This document shows, piece by piece, positions 1-9,840 of a stretch of 64,000 nucleotides of DNA. A program made the translations under genes and the position numbers. The number at the start of each line of letters is the position of its first letter. Position 1 is the first letter of the stretch. The stretch is from contig JBBTBY010000021.1 in NCBI GenBank assembly GCA_038043445.1, positions 1-64,000 of the forward strand, in the 5' to 3' direction. The stretch comes from Spirochaetota bacterium (GTDB lineage: Bacteria > Spirochaetota > Brachyspiria > Brachyspirales > JACRPF01). The notes beneath the pieces were generated by a model. It saw only the letters and a program-made list of their open reading frames with translations. It was not told where the DNA came from and ran no database searches.

Positions 1-3000
1 TGACGAATTATGTGCACGGCAGCGTAATCGCGGGCACGATAAACATACGCGGTACCAACTATGAGAACTGGTCATCGATAACGGCGAATATGCTGTATAC
101 GAACGACGGATTCTATGGTGCTACTGCGGCGACATCGCCGTGGGATTTCGCGCTCAACAGCGGCTTGTTCACGAACGGCGTGCTGAAACTGGCACTTGTG
201 ACATCGAATGGTGTCGGTATGACTTTCACGAATACGTGGTCGAACTATGTGTCGAATGCCGGGCCTACGATATCGTTCACGAACCCTGCAGCCGCGATGA
301 CATGGATAACCAACGCCACGTATTCAGTGCAGGGCTGGGCAAGCAATGCCGTCGGTCAGATTACCGGCGTCTGGTTCTCGACGAATGCGATGACGCTCTT
401 CAATCTAGCAAGCGGCAACACGAATTGGACAACGAATGTCGATGTGAGCGCGTTCCCGATAACGAATGTGTTCTACGCAGTGGCGAGCAATGAGTATGGC
501 TATGTGACGACGAATTTCCAGACCAACCTGGTTGATGTGACCTTGCCGTTCGCGCAGCTGACGAACATAACATCAGGCGGCTATGTGTCCGGCATATTCA
601 CATTCCGCGGCACGAATTATGATGCTCAGAGCGGCATATTCGGTACGAGGGTCATCATTACGAACACAGCCGGTGCGGTTGCGAATATCGACGGTATGCA
701 GAATTATCCGGAGTTAACGAACAATTGGAATTCGGCAGGTGTCGCTGACGGCAGATATTTTGCATACATATCAACGACGAACGGGGCAGGGATGCTCTCC
801 AACGGCGCATCGACTATGTTCGTGGTGAACAATCTCGCTCCGGATATCAGGCAGACAAATATCACTCAGCTTGGAACGAATACCGGCACGCTTACTTTCA
901 TCGGCTATGCGACGAACGCTTTCAGCGGCATCGATCCTGCCGCGGTGTACATGATGACGAACCTCGGCACTTACGCCTTTATCACCAACGGCACGAACTT
1001 CGCGACGAATTTCAATACTACGCTGGTCACGGAAGGCACGAATCTGTTCATCTTCGCCGCGGTATCGTCGAATTTCAGGACGAATACATGGTATCAGACG
1101 AATATAATAGATAACAGTGCGCCGACTTCGGTGGTGACGAATTACGTGCACGGCAGCGTTATCGCGGGCACGATAAACATACGCGGTACGAATTATGAGA
1201 ACTGGTCGTCGATAACGGCGAATGTGCTGTATACGAACGATGGATTCTATGGCGCAACAGCGGCAACTGCGCCGTGGGATTTTTCGTTCAACAGCGGCTT
1301 GTTCACGAACGGGGTCTTGAAGCTTGCACTCGTCACATCGAACGGCGTCAATCTCACGTATACGAATACATGGTCGAACTATGTATCGAATGCCGGGCCT
1401 ACGATATCGTTCACGAATCCTGCGCCGATGGTGTGGATAACGAATGCGACGTATGCGGTGCAGGGCTGGGCGAGCAATGCCGTCGGTCAAGTTACTGGAG
1501 TATGGTTCTCGACGAATGTGACGACATTGTATAACCTTGCTTCCGGCAATACGAATTGGACAACGAATGTCGATGTCTCAGCATTCCCGATCACGAATGT
1601 ATTCTACGCCGTGGCAAGCAATGAATACGGGTATGTGACGACGAATTTCCAGACGAATCTGGTTGATGTGACACTGCCGTATGCGCAATTGACGAATATC
1701 ACATCCGGCGGTTATGTGTCGGGCGTGTTCGCCTTCCGCGGCACCAACTTCGATGCTCAAAGCGGCATATTCGGCACGCGCATCGTGATAACTAACACGG
1801 CTGGTGCGGTTGCTAACATCGACGGCATGCAGAATTATCCGGAGTTCACGAATAATTGGAACAGCGTTGCGGTCGCCGACGGCAGATATTTTGCGTATGT
1901 ATCAACGACGAACGGGGCAGGGATGCTCTCCAACGGCGCATCGACTATGTTCGTGGTGAATAATTTGCTGCCGCAAATTATTCAGACAAATATCGGACAG
2001 CTCGGGACCAATGCCGGTATCCTTTCATTCGCGGGCTATGCAACAAATGCATACAGCGGCATCGATCCTGCTGCGGTATATATGATGACCAATGGCGGCA
2101 CGTACTCGCTCATCACCAACGGCACGAACTTCGCGACTAACTTCGCCTCGACGCTGGTGTCAGAAGGCACTAACTTGTTCATATTCGCCGCGGTATCGTC
2201 GAATTTCAGGACGAATACATGGTATCAGACGAATATAATAGATAACAGTGCGCCGATATCGGTGGTCACCAACTATGTCCACGGCAGCGTGATAGCGGGT
2301 GGCATCAACATTCGCGGCACGAACTATGAGAACTGGTCGGCTGTCACGGCGAATGTGCTGTATACGAATGATGGATTCTATGGGGCTACTGTGGCAACTG
2401 CCCCGTGGGATTTCTCACTCAACAGCGGCTTGTTCACGAACGGCGTGCTGAAGCTGGCGCTTGTTACATCGAACGGTGTCAATCTCACATTCACGAACAC
2501 ATGGTCGAACTACGTATCGAACGCTGGGCCTACACTTGCGATCACAAACCCGGCAGTCGCGATGACATGGATAACCAACGCCACGTATGCAGTACAGGGC
2601 TGGGCGAGCAATGCCGTCGGTCAGGTTGCCGGAGTCTGGTTCTCGACGAATGCGACGACGCTCTTCAATCTAGCAAGCGGCAACACAAATTGGACAACGA
2701 ATGTCGATGTGAGCGCGTTCCCGATAACGAATGTGTTCTACGCAGTGGCGAGCAATGAGTATGGGTATGTGACAACGAATCTCCAGACGAACCTGGTTGA
2801 TGTGACCTTGCCGTATGCGACTCTGACGAATATCACATCCGGCGGTTATGTGTCAGGCGTCTTTACATTCCGTGGAACGAATCATGACGCACAGTCGTCG
2901 ATCTCAGCGACAAGGATTTTCATTACAAACGCCGCGGGGATAACGGCTAATATTACAGGATTACAGAATAACGGAGAATTTACGAATTTGTGGGATACGA

Positions 3001-6000
3001 CGGCGTTTGTAGACGGCAGATACTTTGCATACGTGTCGACGACGAACGGTGCGGGACTGCTCTCTAACGGCGCATCGACTATGTTCGTGGTGAACAATAT
3101 CGCGCCGGACATCAGGCAGACGAATGTCACGCAGCTTGGAACGAACACCGGAACGCTCACATTCATCGGTTATGCGACGAACGCTTTCAGCGGCATCGAT
3201 CCTGCTACGGTATATATGATGACGAACGGCGGTGCGTACTCGTTCATAACGAATGGTACGAACTTTGCGACGAATTTCGCAACGACGCTGGTGTCTGAAG
3301 GTACGAACATATTCATTTTCGCTGCGGTATCGTCGAATTACAGGACGAATACATGGTATCAGACGAATATCATCGATAACAGCGCACCGATATCGGTTGT
3401 CACCAACTATGTCCACGGTAGCGTGATCGCGAGCACAGTGGTGTTACGCGGTACAAACTACGAGAACTGGTCGTCCATCACGGCGAATGTGCTGTATACG
3501 AACAACGGGTTCTATGCGTGGACGAATGCTTCCGCGCCGTGGGATTTCATGCTCAACAGCAGCTTGTTCACGAACGGTGTCTTGAAACTAACACTTGTTA
3601 CATCGAACGGTGTCAATCTCACATCTACGAATACTTGGTCAAATTACGTATCGAATGGCTCGACGCCGTTCGTTTATATCACAAATACAGTGCCGCTTGT
3701 ATGGATAACAAATTCGCCGTACACATTACAGGGATTGGCGACGAATGTTTCTGGAGAGATGACCGGTGTTTATTTCAGTACGAATGCAGCAAGCGGTTAT
3801 GGCTTTGTCGGCGGGACAACGACGAACTGGACGACGAATATAATTGTCGCCGGTTTCCCGATCACGAATGTATTCTACGCAGTGGCAAGTAATGAGTATG
3901 GATATGTGACGACGAACTTCCAGACAAACTTCGTCGATGTGACCCTGCCGTTCGTACAGCTGACTAACTTTACTTCAGGCAGCTATGTGTCGGGCATATT
4001 CACATTCCGCGGCACGAACTATGATGCACAGAGCGGCATATTCGGTACGCGCATCGTGATAACGAACACAGCAGGTGCGGTTGCGAACATCGACGGCATG
4101 CAGAATTATCCTGAGTTCACGAACAATTGGAACAGCGGTGCAGTCGCCGACGGCAGATACTTTGCATATGTGTCGACGACGAACGGGGCGGGGATGCTCT
4201 CCAACGGTGCATCGACGATGTTCGTGGTTAACAATATCGGGCCGGATGTGCGGCAGACGAATATCACACAGCTCGGCACGAATACCGGTACGCTCACATT
4301 CATCGGCTATGCGACGAACGCTTTCAGCGGCATAGATCCTGCCGCGGTTTATATGATGACGAACGGCGGTGCGTACTCGCTCATCACGAATGGTACGAAT
4401 TTCGCGACGAACTTCGCATCGACACTGGTGTCTGAAGGTACTAACATTTTCATCTTCGCCGGGGTATCGTCGAACGCGAGGACGAATACATGGTATCAGA
4501 CGAATATAATAGATAACAGTGCGCCGATATCGGTGGTGACGAATTACGTGCACGGCAGCGTTATTGCAGGGACGATTAACATCCGCGGTACCAACTATGA
4601 GAACTGGTCATCGATAACGGCGAATGTACTGTACACGAACGATGCATTCTTCGGCTGGACGGCAGCGACGGCGCCGTGGAGTTTCGCCCTCAATAGCGCG
4701 CTCTTTACGAACGGCGTGTTGAAGCTCACCGTGGTGACATCCAACGGCGTTGGGCTGACGTATACGAATACCTGGTCGAATTATGCGTCGAACGGGGCGC
4801 TCACGGCGGCGTTCACATCGGATAAGACGAATGTCTATACCTATACGCCGATAACGTTCACCGATCTTTCGACATCGGCGCTCTCCATTACGAACTGGCT
4901 CTGGGATCTCGGCGATGGATATACGACGAATTATACTTCGTTCATCCCGTCTTTCGCGCATACGTACACGCAGATGACGACATGCTGGGTCGTTCTCACG
5001 GTATGGGATACGCTCGGCAGCAATACGGTGAGCAATCAGTATGTCATCTCCAATCAGCTCCCGACAGCATCGTTCGTGCGGACGGCGGCGTCTGCATCTC
5101 CGTTCGTGACCAATTATTTCACGAATACATCGACGGACGCTGACGGCTGGATAACGAATTTCCGCTGGGAATTCGGCGATGGCGTCATCTCCAACGGCGC
5201 ATCGTTCTCGAACATGACGCATCGGTACACGAACGGCGGCACGTTCAGCGTCGTGTTCACCGTGTGGGACAATAATGGAGGCGTGGCAAGCAATACCTCA
5301 TCGGTCACGATCGGCGAATACGCGGCGTACTTCGTGATATACGGCTCGAACACGATGATCGCCGGCGATACGAACGAGATAACGATGATGGCCTGCGCGC
5401 CGGATGATTCGCGTGCGGCGTTCTACAACGGGTATAAATCGATGACGTTCGGCGGTGCGATGAACGCCCCCGACGGGACGACGCCGAAGGCGGAAGGGAT
5501 ATCGTTCGGCAGCACGGTGTTCGTCTATTTCACCAACGGCTATGCGACCAATCTCGATTTCACGATGGCGCTCTACCGTGCCGGTTCGTGGACGATAACC
5601 GCCTCGGACGGCGTTGCATCGACAGCGCCTGCGGGGACCAATGTGTTCACGGTGACGGTGACGCCCGGCGATATGCATAAGAACACGTCGGTGATAAGCG
5701 CATCACCCAGGCCGGGTTCGGTGAACACGAACGTGCAGATAACCATCGAGGGCTATGATGCGTTCCGCAACAAGACGACGGTGGCGGCGGTGCCGGCCGT
5801 AACGGTGACCGTGAGCGGAAGCAACAGCGCGGCGCCTCTCGTGGTCTACGCCGGCGGCGGCAATTACACGGCGGATTATACACCGACCGCGGCGGGCGAG
5901 GATATCATCGAGGCGTACCTCGGCGTCGACAAGATACTCTCCGATGCGGACGGCACGAGCGACGGCGTCTACCATCTCCCGATATCCGTGTTCGAGACGG

Positions 6001-6329
6001 CGCGCATCAGCGATCTTGCCAGGAAGGCGCGCGGTGTCACGCACGGCGGGAACATATCCGTCTTCAGCAGCAGGAACCCGGCGGCGCGCGGTGAGATCAT
6101 CGATATCTACTATGAAGTGGTGACGAATTCCGTGGTGTCCATCGGCATCTATGACATGAGCGGAAAGCTCGTGAGCTCGGTCATCGAGAACAGGAAAGCC
6201 GATGTGCCCGGCGTGAGCATCGTCTACAATGTCACGGCGCCTGCGACGCGCGGGCTGTACCTGGTGGCATATACCTCGGTCGTCAACGGCGTCACGAAGC
6301 GCATTTACTGGAAACTTCTGGTAAAGTAG
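1..6329 (+). CDS. Giant Thr-Asn-rich tandem-repeat surface protein with PKD domains (5' partial)
   Basis: The frame is open to the left edge, first full codon at base 3, so the true start lies outside the window. About 2,100 residues are visible. Four near-identical units of 377-379 residues begin at 12, 1146, 2277 and 3411, and a fifth partial unit begins at 4548. Each unit looks like four Ig-like beta-sandwich domains. Two PKD domains follow, recognised by WLWDLGDG near 4900 and FRWEFGDG near 5160. Next come an Ig/filamin-like region and, from about 6060, a C-terminal domain (IYDMSGKLV) resembling the FlgD-like or T9SS-type C-terminal sandwich. Thr-Asn dipeptides occur about 28 times per unit. 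Such architecture is known in secreted adhesins and S-layer-like proteins; export and adhesion are inferred. The stop codon abuts the ribosome binding site of the next gene, suggesting co-transcription. Confidence 0.85.
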   Translation, partial: TNYVHGSVIAGTINIRGTNYENWSSITANMLYTNDGFYGATAATSPWDFALNSGLFTNGVLKLALVTSNGVGMTFTNTWSNYVSNAGPTISFTNPAAAMTWITNATYSVQGWASNAVGQITGVWFSTNAMTLFNLASGNTNWTTNVDVSAFPITNVFYAVASNEYGYVTTNFQTNLVDVTLPFAQLTNITSGGYVSGIFTFRGTNYDAQSGIFGTRVIITNTAGAVANIDGMQNYPELTNNWNSAGVADGRYFAYISTTNGAGMLSNGASTMFVVNNLAPDIRQTNITQLGTNTGTLTFIGYATNAFSGIDPAAVYMMTNLGTYAFITNGTNFATNFNTTLVTEGTNLFIFAAVSSNFRTNTWYQTNIIDNSAPTSVVTNYVHGSVIAGTINIRGTNYENWSSITANVLYTNDGFYGATAATAPWDFSFNSGLFTNGVLKLALVTSNGVNLTYTNTWSNYVSNAGPTISFTNPAPMVWITNATYAVQGWASNAVGQVTGVWFSTNVTTLYNLASGNTNWTTNVDVSAFPITNVFYAVASNEYGYVTTNFQTNLVDVTLPYAQLTNITSGGYVSGVFAFRGTNFDAQSGIFGTRIVITNTAGAVANIDGMQNYPEFTNNWNSVAVADGRYFAYVSTTNGAGMLSNGASTMFVVNNLLPQIIQTNIGQLGTNAGILSFAGYATNAYSGIDPAAVYMMTNGGTYSLITNGTNFATNFASTLVSEGTNLFIFAAVSSNFRTNTWYQTNIIDNSAPISVVTNYVHGSVIAGGINIRGTNYENWSAVTANVLYTNDGFYGATVATAPWDFSLNSGLFTNGVLKLALVTSNGVNLTFTNTWSNYVSNAGPTLAITNPAVAMTWITNATYAVQGWASNAVGQVAGVWFSTNATTLFNLASGNTNWTTNVDVSAFPITNVFYAVASNEYGYVTTNLQTNLVDVTLPYATLTNITSGGYVSGVFTFRGTNHDAQSSISATRIFITNAAGITANITGLQNNGEFTNLWDTTAFVDGRYFAYVSTTNGAGLLSNGASTMFVVNNIAPDIRQTNVTQLGTNTGTLTFIGYATNAFSGIDPATVYMMTNGGAYSFITNGTNFATNFATTLVSEGTNIFIFAAVSSNYRTNTWYQTNIIDNSAPISVVTNYVHGSVIASTVVLRGTNYENWSSITANVLYTNNGFYAWTNASAPWDFMLNSSLFTNGVLKLTLVTSNGVNLTSTNTWSNYVSNGSTPFVYITNTVPLVWITNSPYTLQGLATNVSGEMTGVYFSTNAASGYGFVGGTTTNWTTNIIVAGFPITNVFYAVASNEYGYVTTNFQTNFVDVTLPFVQLTNFTSGSYVSGIFTFRGTNYDAQSGIFGTRIVITNTAGAVANIDGMQNYPEFTNNWNSGAVADGRYFAYVSTTNGAGMLSNGASTMFVVNNIGPDVRQTNITQLGTNTGTLTFIGYATNAFSGIDPAAVYMMTNGGAYSLITNGTNFATNFASTLVSEGTNIFIFAGVSSNARTNTWYQTNIIDNSAPISVVTNYVHGSVIAGTINIRGTNYENWSSITANVLYTNDAFFGWTAATAPWSFALNSALFTNGVLKLTVVTSNGVGLTYTNTWSNYASNGALTAAFTSDKTNVYTYTPITFTDLSTSALSITNWLWDLGDGYTTNYTSFIPSFAHTYTQMTTCWVVLTVWDTLGSNTVSNQYVISNQLPTASFVRTAASASPFVTNYFTNTSTDADGWITNFRWEFGDGVISNGASFSNMTHRYTNGGTFSVVFTVWDNNGGVASNTSSVTIGEYAAYFVIYGSNTMIAGDTNEITMMACAPDDSRAAFYNGYKSMTFGGAMNAPDGTTPKAEGISFGSTVFVYFTNGYATNLDFTMALYRAGSWTITASDGVASTAPAGTNVFTVTVTPGDMHKNTSVISASPRPGSVNTNVQITIEGYDAFRNKTTVAAVPAVTVTVSGSNSAAPLVVYAGGGNYTADYTPTAAGEDIIEAYLGVDKILSDADGTSDGVYHLPISVFETARISDLARKARGVTHGGNISVFSSRNPAARGEIIDIYYEVVTNSVVSIGIYDMSGKLVSSVIENRKADVPGVSIVYNVTAPATRGLYLVAYTSVVNGVTKRIYWKLLVK
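12..4800 (+). repeat. Long tandem repeat, about 1.13 kb unit, 4.2 copies
   Basis: In-frame tandem repeat inside the giant surface-protein gene. Units start at 12, 1146, 2277, 3411 and 4548, with lengths 1134, 1131, 1134 and 1137 bp; the last copy breaks off near 4800 where the PKD domains begin. All length differences are multiples of three. Long stretches are nearly identical at DNA level, for example the block from ACGAATACATGG through the start of the next unit, so the copies are recent or kept alike by gene conversion. The array may extend to the left of the window. Confidence 0.92.
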
Positions 6330-6341
6330 GATGCATAAATT

Positions 6342-9300
6342 ATGATGACACGAATTCCGATAATACATCATATGGCCCGTATCCGATTCTTCCTTATTAT
6401 ATCACTGTCAGCGGCCGCACTTCACGCGAAGCCGATACCGGCGGTCTATCTCATCGATACGTTCCCGTCGTGGCAGCTTGCGGGCAGTGCATCGCCGTAT
6501 TTCATGCCGTTAAGCGCAAGCATGCGCTATAACCCCTCGGTCATGGTGTTCATGCCGAAGAACGATGTGACTTTCGTGTATAAGCCGTTCTTTCTGACGC
6601 CGGAGGACATACCTATCGGGCTTTCGTTCACGCGGACGCTTTCGGAGGATATCGTCATCGGCGCGGTGTTCTCCATGTTCTCCACCGTGAATATCCTCAA
6701 CATCGGACGCACCGCCGCGGATGATACGCTCACCGGCTATGCGGCATACCTTATCACGCCGTCGGTCGCATGGCGGATCAACAGCAATGTTTCGGTCGGC
6801 GGCGAGGTCGAGCTGCATTATCAGTCCTTCGCCAATGAGAGCTTCCTCGAGGTGGACTTCGGGCTTTCGGGAAGCTTCGTATACGGGAATTTCTATGCGG
6901 GGCTTTCGGTGCAGAACATCATTTCCCCGTTCGCCAATTGGGATATGCCGTTCATGATAATGAATTCTGAATCGCTGTCCTTCTTCGATAAGCGGCTCAT
7001 CCTTTCGCTCGGCCTCTCGTTCCGCCTGCAGGACACGCATTTCGGCATCGCCGGCGGTGTGCGCTGGATACCGATCGATCTCATCGAAGCGTGCGTGGCG
7101 TACAATGACGGCAATATCTCCGCCGGGAGCGCGATCACCTTCGAGGCGTTCCGTTTCGATTACACCTTCGCGTTCGATATCTTCAACGTGCTTTCACCCT
7201 TCAAGCATACCGTGGGCGTTACGCTCTTCTATTCCGATCTTTTCGGCGGGGCGTCCGCTGCCGATCGGCTCGGTGAGATACAGAAGCTCATGTCGCAGGC
7301 GGATACCTTGTACTCTGCGCGGCGGTACCGCGAGGCGATAGCGCAGTGGAGCCGGGTGCTCTCGATGGATAAGAACCACGCCGAAGCGGCGCTGCGCATC
7401 GCCCGTACGAAGAACGACCTTGCGAAGCTCACCCGTGCGCTCATTCAGGACGGTCTTGCGGCGATGAAGAAGGACGATTACCCGACCGCGCTCTCGCTTT
7501 TCTCCGAAGTGCTCCGCAACGATCCCGATAACGCGGATGCGAAGACCTATATCGCGCAGATCGGCAAGCTCGCGGTGCAGGAGCGGGAGAAGTATCGGCT
7601 CATGGCGCAGAACTCCTTCGAGAAGGGCGATTTCGAGGAGGCGCTCAGGCAGGTCGATATGGCGCTCATGATGGACCCGGAGCACGCTCAGAGCAGCGAG
7701 CTCAAGGGGAAGATACAGGATTCGCTCGGACGGCAGGCGGAGATCGATAAGCGCCGTGATACCGGCCGTGAATTCGTTGCGAACGGCAGGCAGGAAGCCG
7801 CGAAGAAGAATTTCCCGAAGGCGATAGGTCTCTACGAGAAGTCGCTCGCCTATTTCGACGGTAAAGAGAAAAAGGATGTCGAGGAGCTCATTGCGAAGAC
7901 GAAGAAGGCCGCCGAGGATGAGGGGAAGCTCCAGAACGCCCAGGTCTATTTCACCATCGGCAGGGAAGCGTATGCGCAGAACGACCGTGAACGTGCGGTG
8001 CTCAATCTCAACAAGGCGCTCGATATCTATCCGGATTATGACGAGGCGCGCGCACTGCTCGATGAGATAGATAAGAGCAGGAAAGAGAAAGTGAATTCGG
8101 CGCTCGCCCGCGGGAAGGCGGCGTTCGATGAGGGGAATTATACCGCCGCTTCCGCCGCGTGGCGTGAGGCGAAGTCGCTCGACCCGAAGAGCGCGCTTGC
8201 GAAGGAATATTTCGAGATGCTCGAGCGCGAGAAGGATGCGAAGCTCAAGTCGTTCACGCAGATAGCGGAAAAGGCGCTCGCAAAGGGCGATTATGCGACC
8301 GCGCGCGAGTATTACGAGAAGGCATCATCGCTCAGCCCGGAAGACAAGGCGATCGCGGACGCGTACAGCAAGGTCGTTGCCAAGGCCGTGGAAATGGTCG
8401 CGCGCCGGAAGGAATCGGCGCTCGCGCATGTGGCGGCGAGGGAGTACCGCAAGGCCGCCGAAACGTTCCAGGAGGTGCTGGCCCTTGAGCCCAATGACGA
8501 TGTGGCAAAAAGCTATGTGAACGAGATACGCGCGGTCGAGAAAATGCCCGCGCTCTATGCCGATGTAAAACGCGCCGTTGACGGCAGGCGTTTCATGGAT
8601 GCGAAGAAGCTCATCAATGAGATGACGAACACATCGTTCCGGTATCTCACCGATGCGGCCGGGGTGCTCACCGAGGTGCGTGCCGTCGCTGAGGCGGTCG
8701 ATACGGAAGTGAAGAAGCAGGAGAAAGAGGATGCGCTCATCGTGCAGTTCGAGGCCGGTGCCGCGCACTTCAAGCGCAAGCGCTTCCGCGAGGCGATAGC
8801 CCTTTGGAAGGAGATGCTCGCACAGGACCCATCCAATGAACTTGCCAGGGAATATATCCAGGTGGCGGAAGAGCGCATAAAAGAAGAGGAAGATAAGAAC
8901 TACAATAATGCCGTTGCGCTCATACAGAAAGGGGACTGGGCCGCCGCACGCGATGAGCTTGCCAAGGCGCTTTCGCTCAATCCTGATAATAACAATGCAA
9001 AGAACGAGATGACGCGCGTGAAATACGAGATCGATAAAGCGGTGCGCTCGCTCGAATCGGACGGTGAGGGCTCGTTCAAGGGCGGCGGGTATGCGGATGC
9101 GCACAAGGCCTTCGAGAAGGCGGCCGTGCTCGATCCGGAGAATTACCGCGTCAAGGAACGGATGATGCAGATAAAGGTCGCCGAGGAATATGCGAAGAAG
9201 GCCGAGGCGTTCGAGGCGGAGGGGAAATTCGCCGATGCCATGGCGGCGCTTGCTGAGATCATCGCCATGAACCCCGATGATGCCGCTGCGCAGGGAAAGA

Positions 9301-9839
9301 TCATTGCGCACCGTGAACGCGTGCAGAAGGACCTTGAGAAGAACCTCGCCGAGGGGAGCGACTTCTATGCGAAGGGTGATCTCTACAAGGCGATCAAGCG
9401 GTGGGAGGCGATACTCCCCGTGCTTACGGGCAGCCGAAAGAACGATATTGCCGCGAAGATAGCCGAGGCGAAGCGTAAGATAGAGGAAGTGAAAACGGAT
9501 ATGCTCGAGACGGCGCGAAAATACAGCGCATCGCGCAATTACAGCGCGGCGATAACGGCGTACCGGAAAGCCATTGAGAACGACCCGCAGAACACCCAGC
9601 TTCGGCGCGAGCTGGAGGATGTGGAGCGGAGGATGTCTACCGCGGTGGTAGCGGCAAAGGCAGCGAGCGAAGAGGATGTGCGCAGGAAATTCGCCGAGGG
9701 TGTCGAGTTCTATAAAGCGGGCGATTACCGCCAGGCGATCGCGGCATGGCAGCGCGTGCTCCAGATGGACCCCTCCAACGAGAAGGCGAAGAGCTATATC
9801 GGGCGTGCGCGTACAAAACTGGAATTATCGGGTAATTAA
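6342..9839 (+). CDS. Outer-membrane beta-barrel plus long TPR-repeat protein
   Basis: 1165 residues. A signal peptide ends near ALHA-KP. Residues about 32-300 alternate polar and hydrophobic residues with many aromatic-ended strands, like PorV/UPF0164-type outer-membrane barrels. From about 305 to the C-terminus there is a long run of TPR-like helical repeats (for example the segments with YREAIAQWSRVLSMDKNHAEA and YRQAIAAWQRVLQMDPSNEKA). ATG at 6342 is chosen because AGGA at 6328-6331, overlapping the previous stop, lies 10 bp upstream; ATG at 6345 or 6372 is possible. The gene follows the repeat protein by 12 bp and is followed at 1 bp by the next gene. Likely role: a membrane-anchored scaffold or export helper for the surface protein. 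This is inferred from context; no enzyme domain is visible. Confidence 0.8.
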   Translation: MMTRIPIIHHMARIRFFLIISLSAAALHAKPIPAVYLIDTFPSWQLAGSASPYFMPLSASMRYNPSVMVFMPKNDVTFVYKPFFLTPEDIPIGLSFTRTLSEDIVIGAVFSMFSTVNILNIGRTAADDTLTGYAAYLITPSVAWRINSNVSVGGEVELHYQSFANESFLEVDFGLSGSFVYGNFYAGLSVQNIISPFANWDMPFMIMNSESLSFFDKRLILSLGLSFRLQDTHFGIAGGVRWIPIDLIEACVAYNDGNISAGSAITFEAFRFDYTFAFDIFNVLSPFKHTVGVTLFYSDLFGGASAADRLGEIQKLMSQADTLYSARRYREAIAQWSRVLSMDKNHAEAALRIARTKNDLAKLTRALIQDGLAAMKKDDYPTALSLFSEVLRNDPDNADAKTYIAQIGKLAVQEREKYRLMAQNSFEKGDFEEALRQVDMALMMDPEHAQSSELKGKIQDSLGRQAEIDKRRDTGREFVANGRQEAAKKNFPKAIGLYEKSLAYFDGKEKKDVEELIAKTKKAAEDEGKLQNAQVYFTIGREAYAQNDRERAVLNLNKALDIYPDYDEARALLDEIDKSRKEKVNSALARGKAAFDEGNYTAASAAWREAKSLDPKSALAKEYFEMLEREKDAKLKSFTQIAEKALAKGDYATAREYYEKASSLSPEDKAIADAYSKVVAKAVEMVARRKESALAHVAAREYRKAAETFQEVLALEPNDDVAKSYVNEIRAVEKMPALYADVKRAVDGRRFMDAKKLINEMTNTSFRYLTDAAGVLTEVRAVAEAVDTEVKKQEKEDALIVQFEAGAAHFKRKRFREAIALWKEMLAQDPSNELAREYIQVAEERIKEEEDKNYNNAVALIQKGDWAAARDELAKALSLNPDNNNAKNEMTRVKYEIDKAVRSLESDGEGSFKGGGYADAHKAFEKAAVLDPENYRVKERMMQIKVAEEYAKKAEAFEAEGKFADAMAALAEIIAMNPDDAAAQGKIIAHRERVQKDLEKNLAEGSDFYAKGDLYKAIKRWEAILPVLTGSRKNDIAAKIAEAKRKIEEVKTDMLETARKYSASRNYSAAITAYRKAIENDPQNTQLRRELEDVERRMSTAVVAAKAASEEDVRRKFAEGVEFYKAGDYRQAIAAWQRVLQMDPSNEKAKSYIGRARTKLELSGN

Positions 9840-9840
9840 G

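Noticed and set aside
1-6329. CRISPR array or satellite DNA from the strong repetition
   Set aside because: The unit is about 1.13 kb and stays in frame through one long coding region; there are no short repeats with unique spacers.
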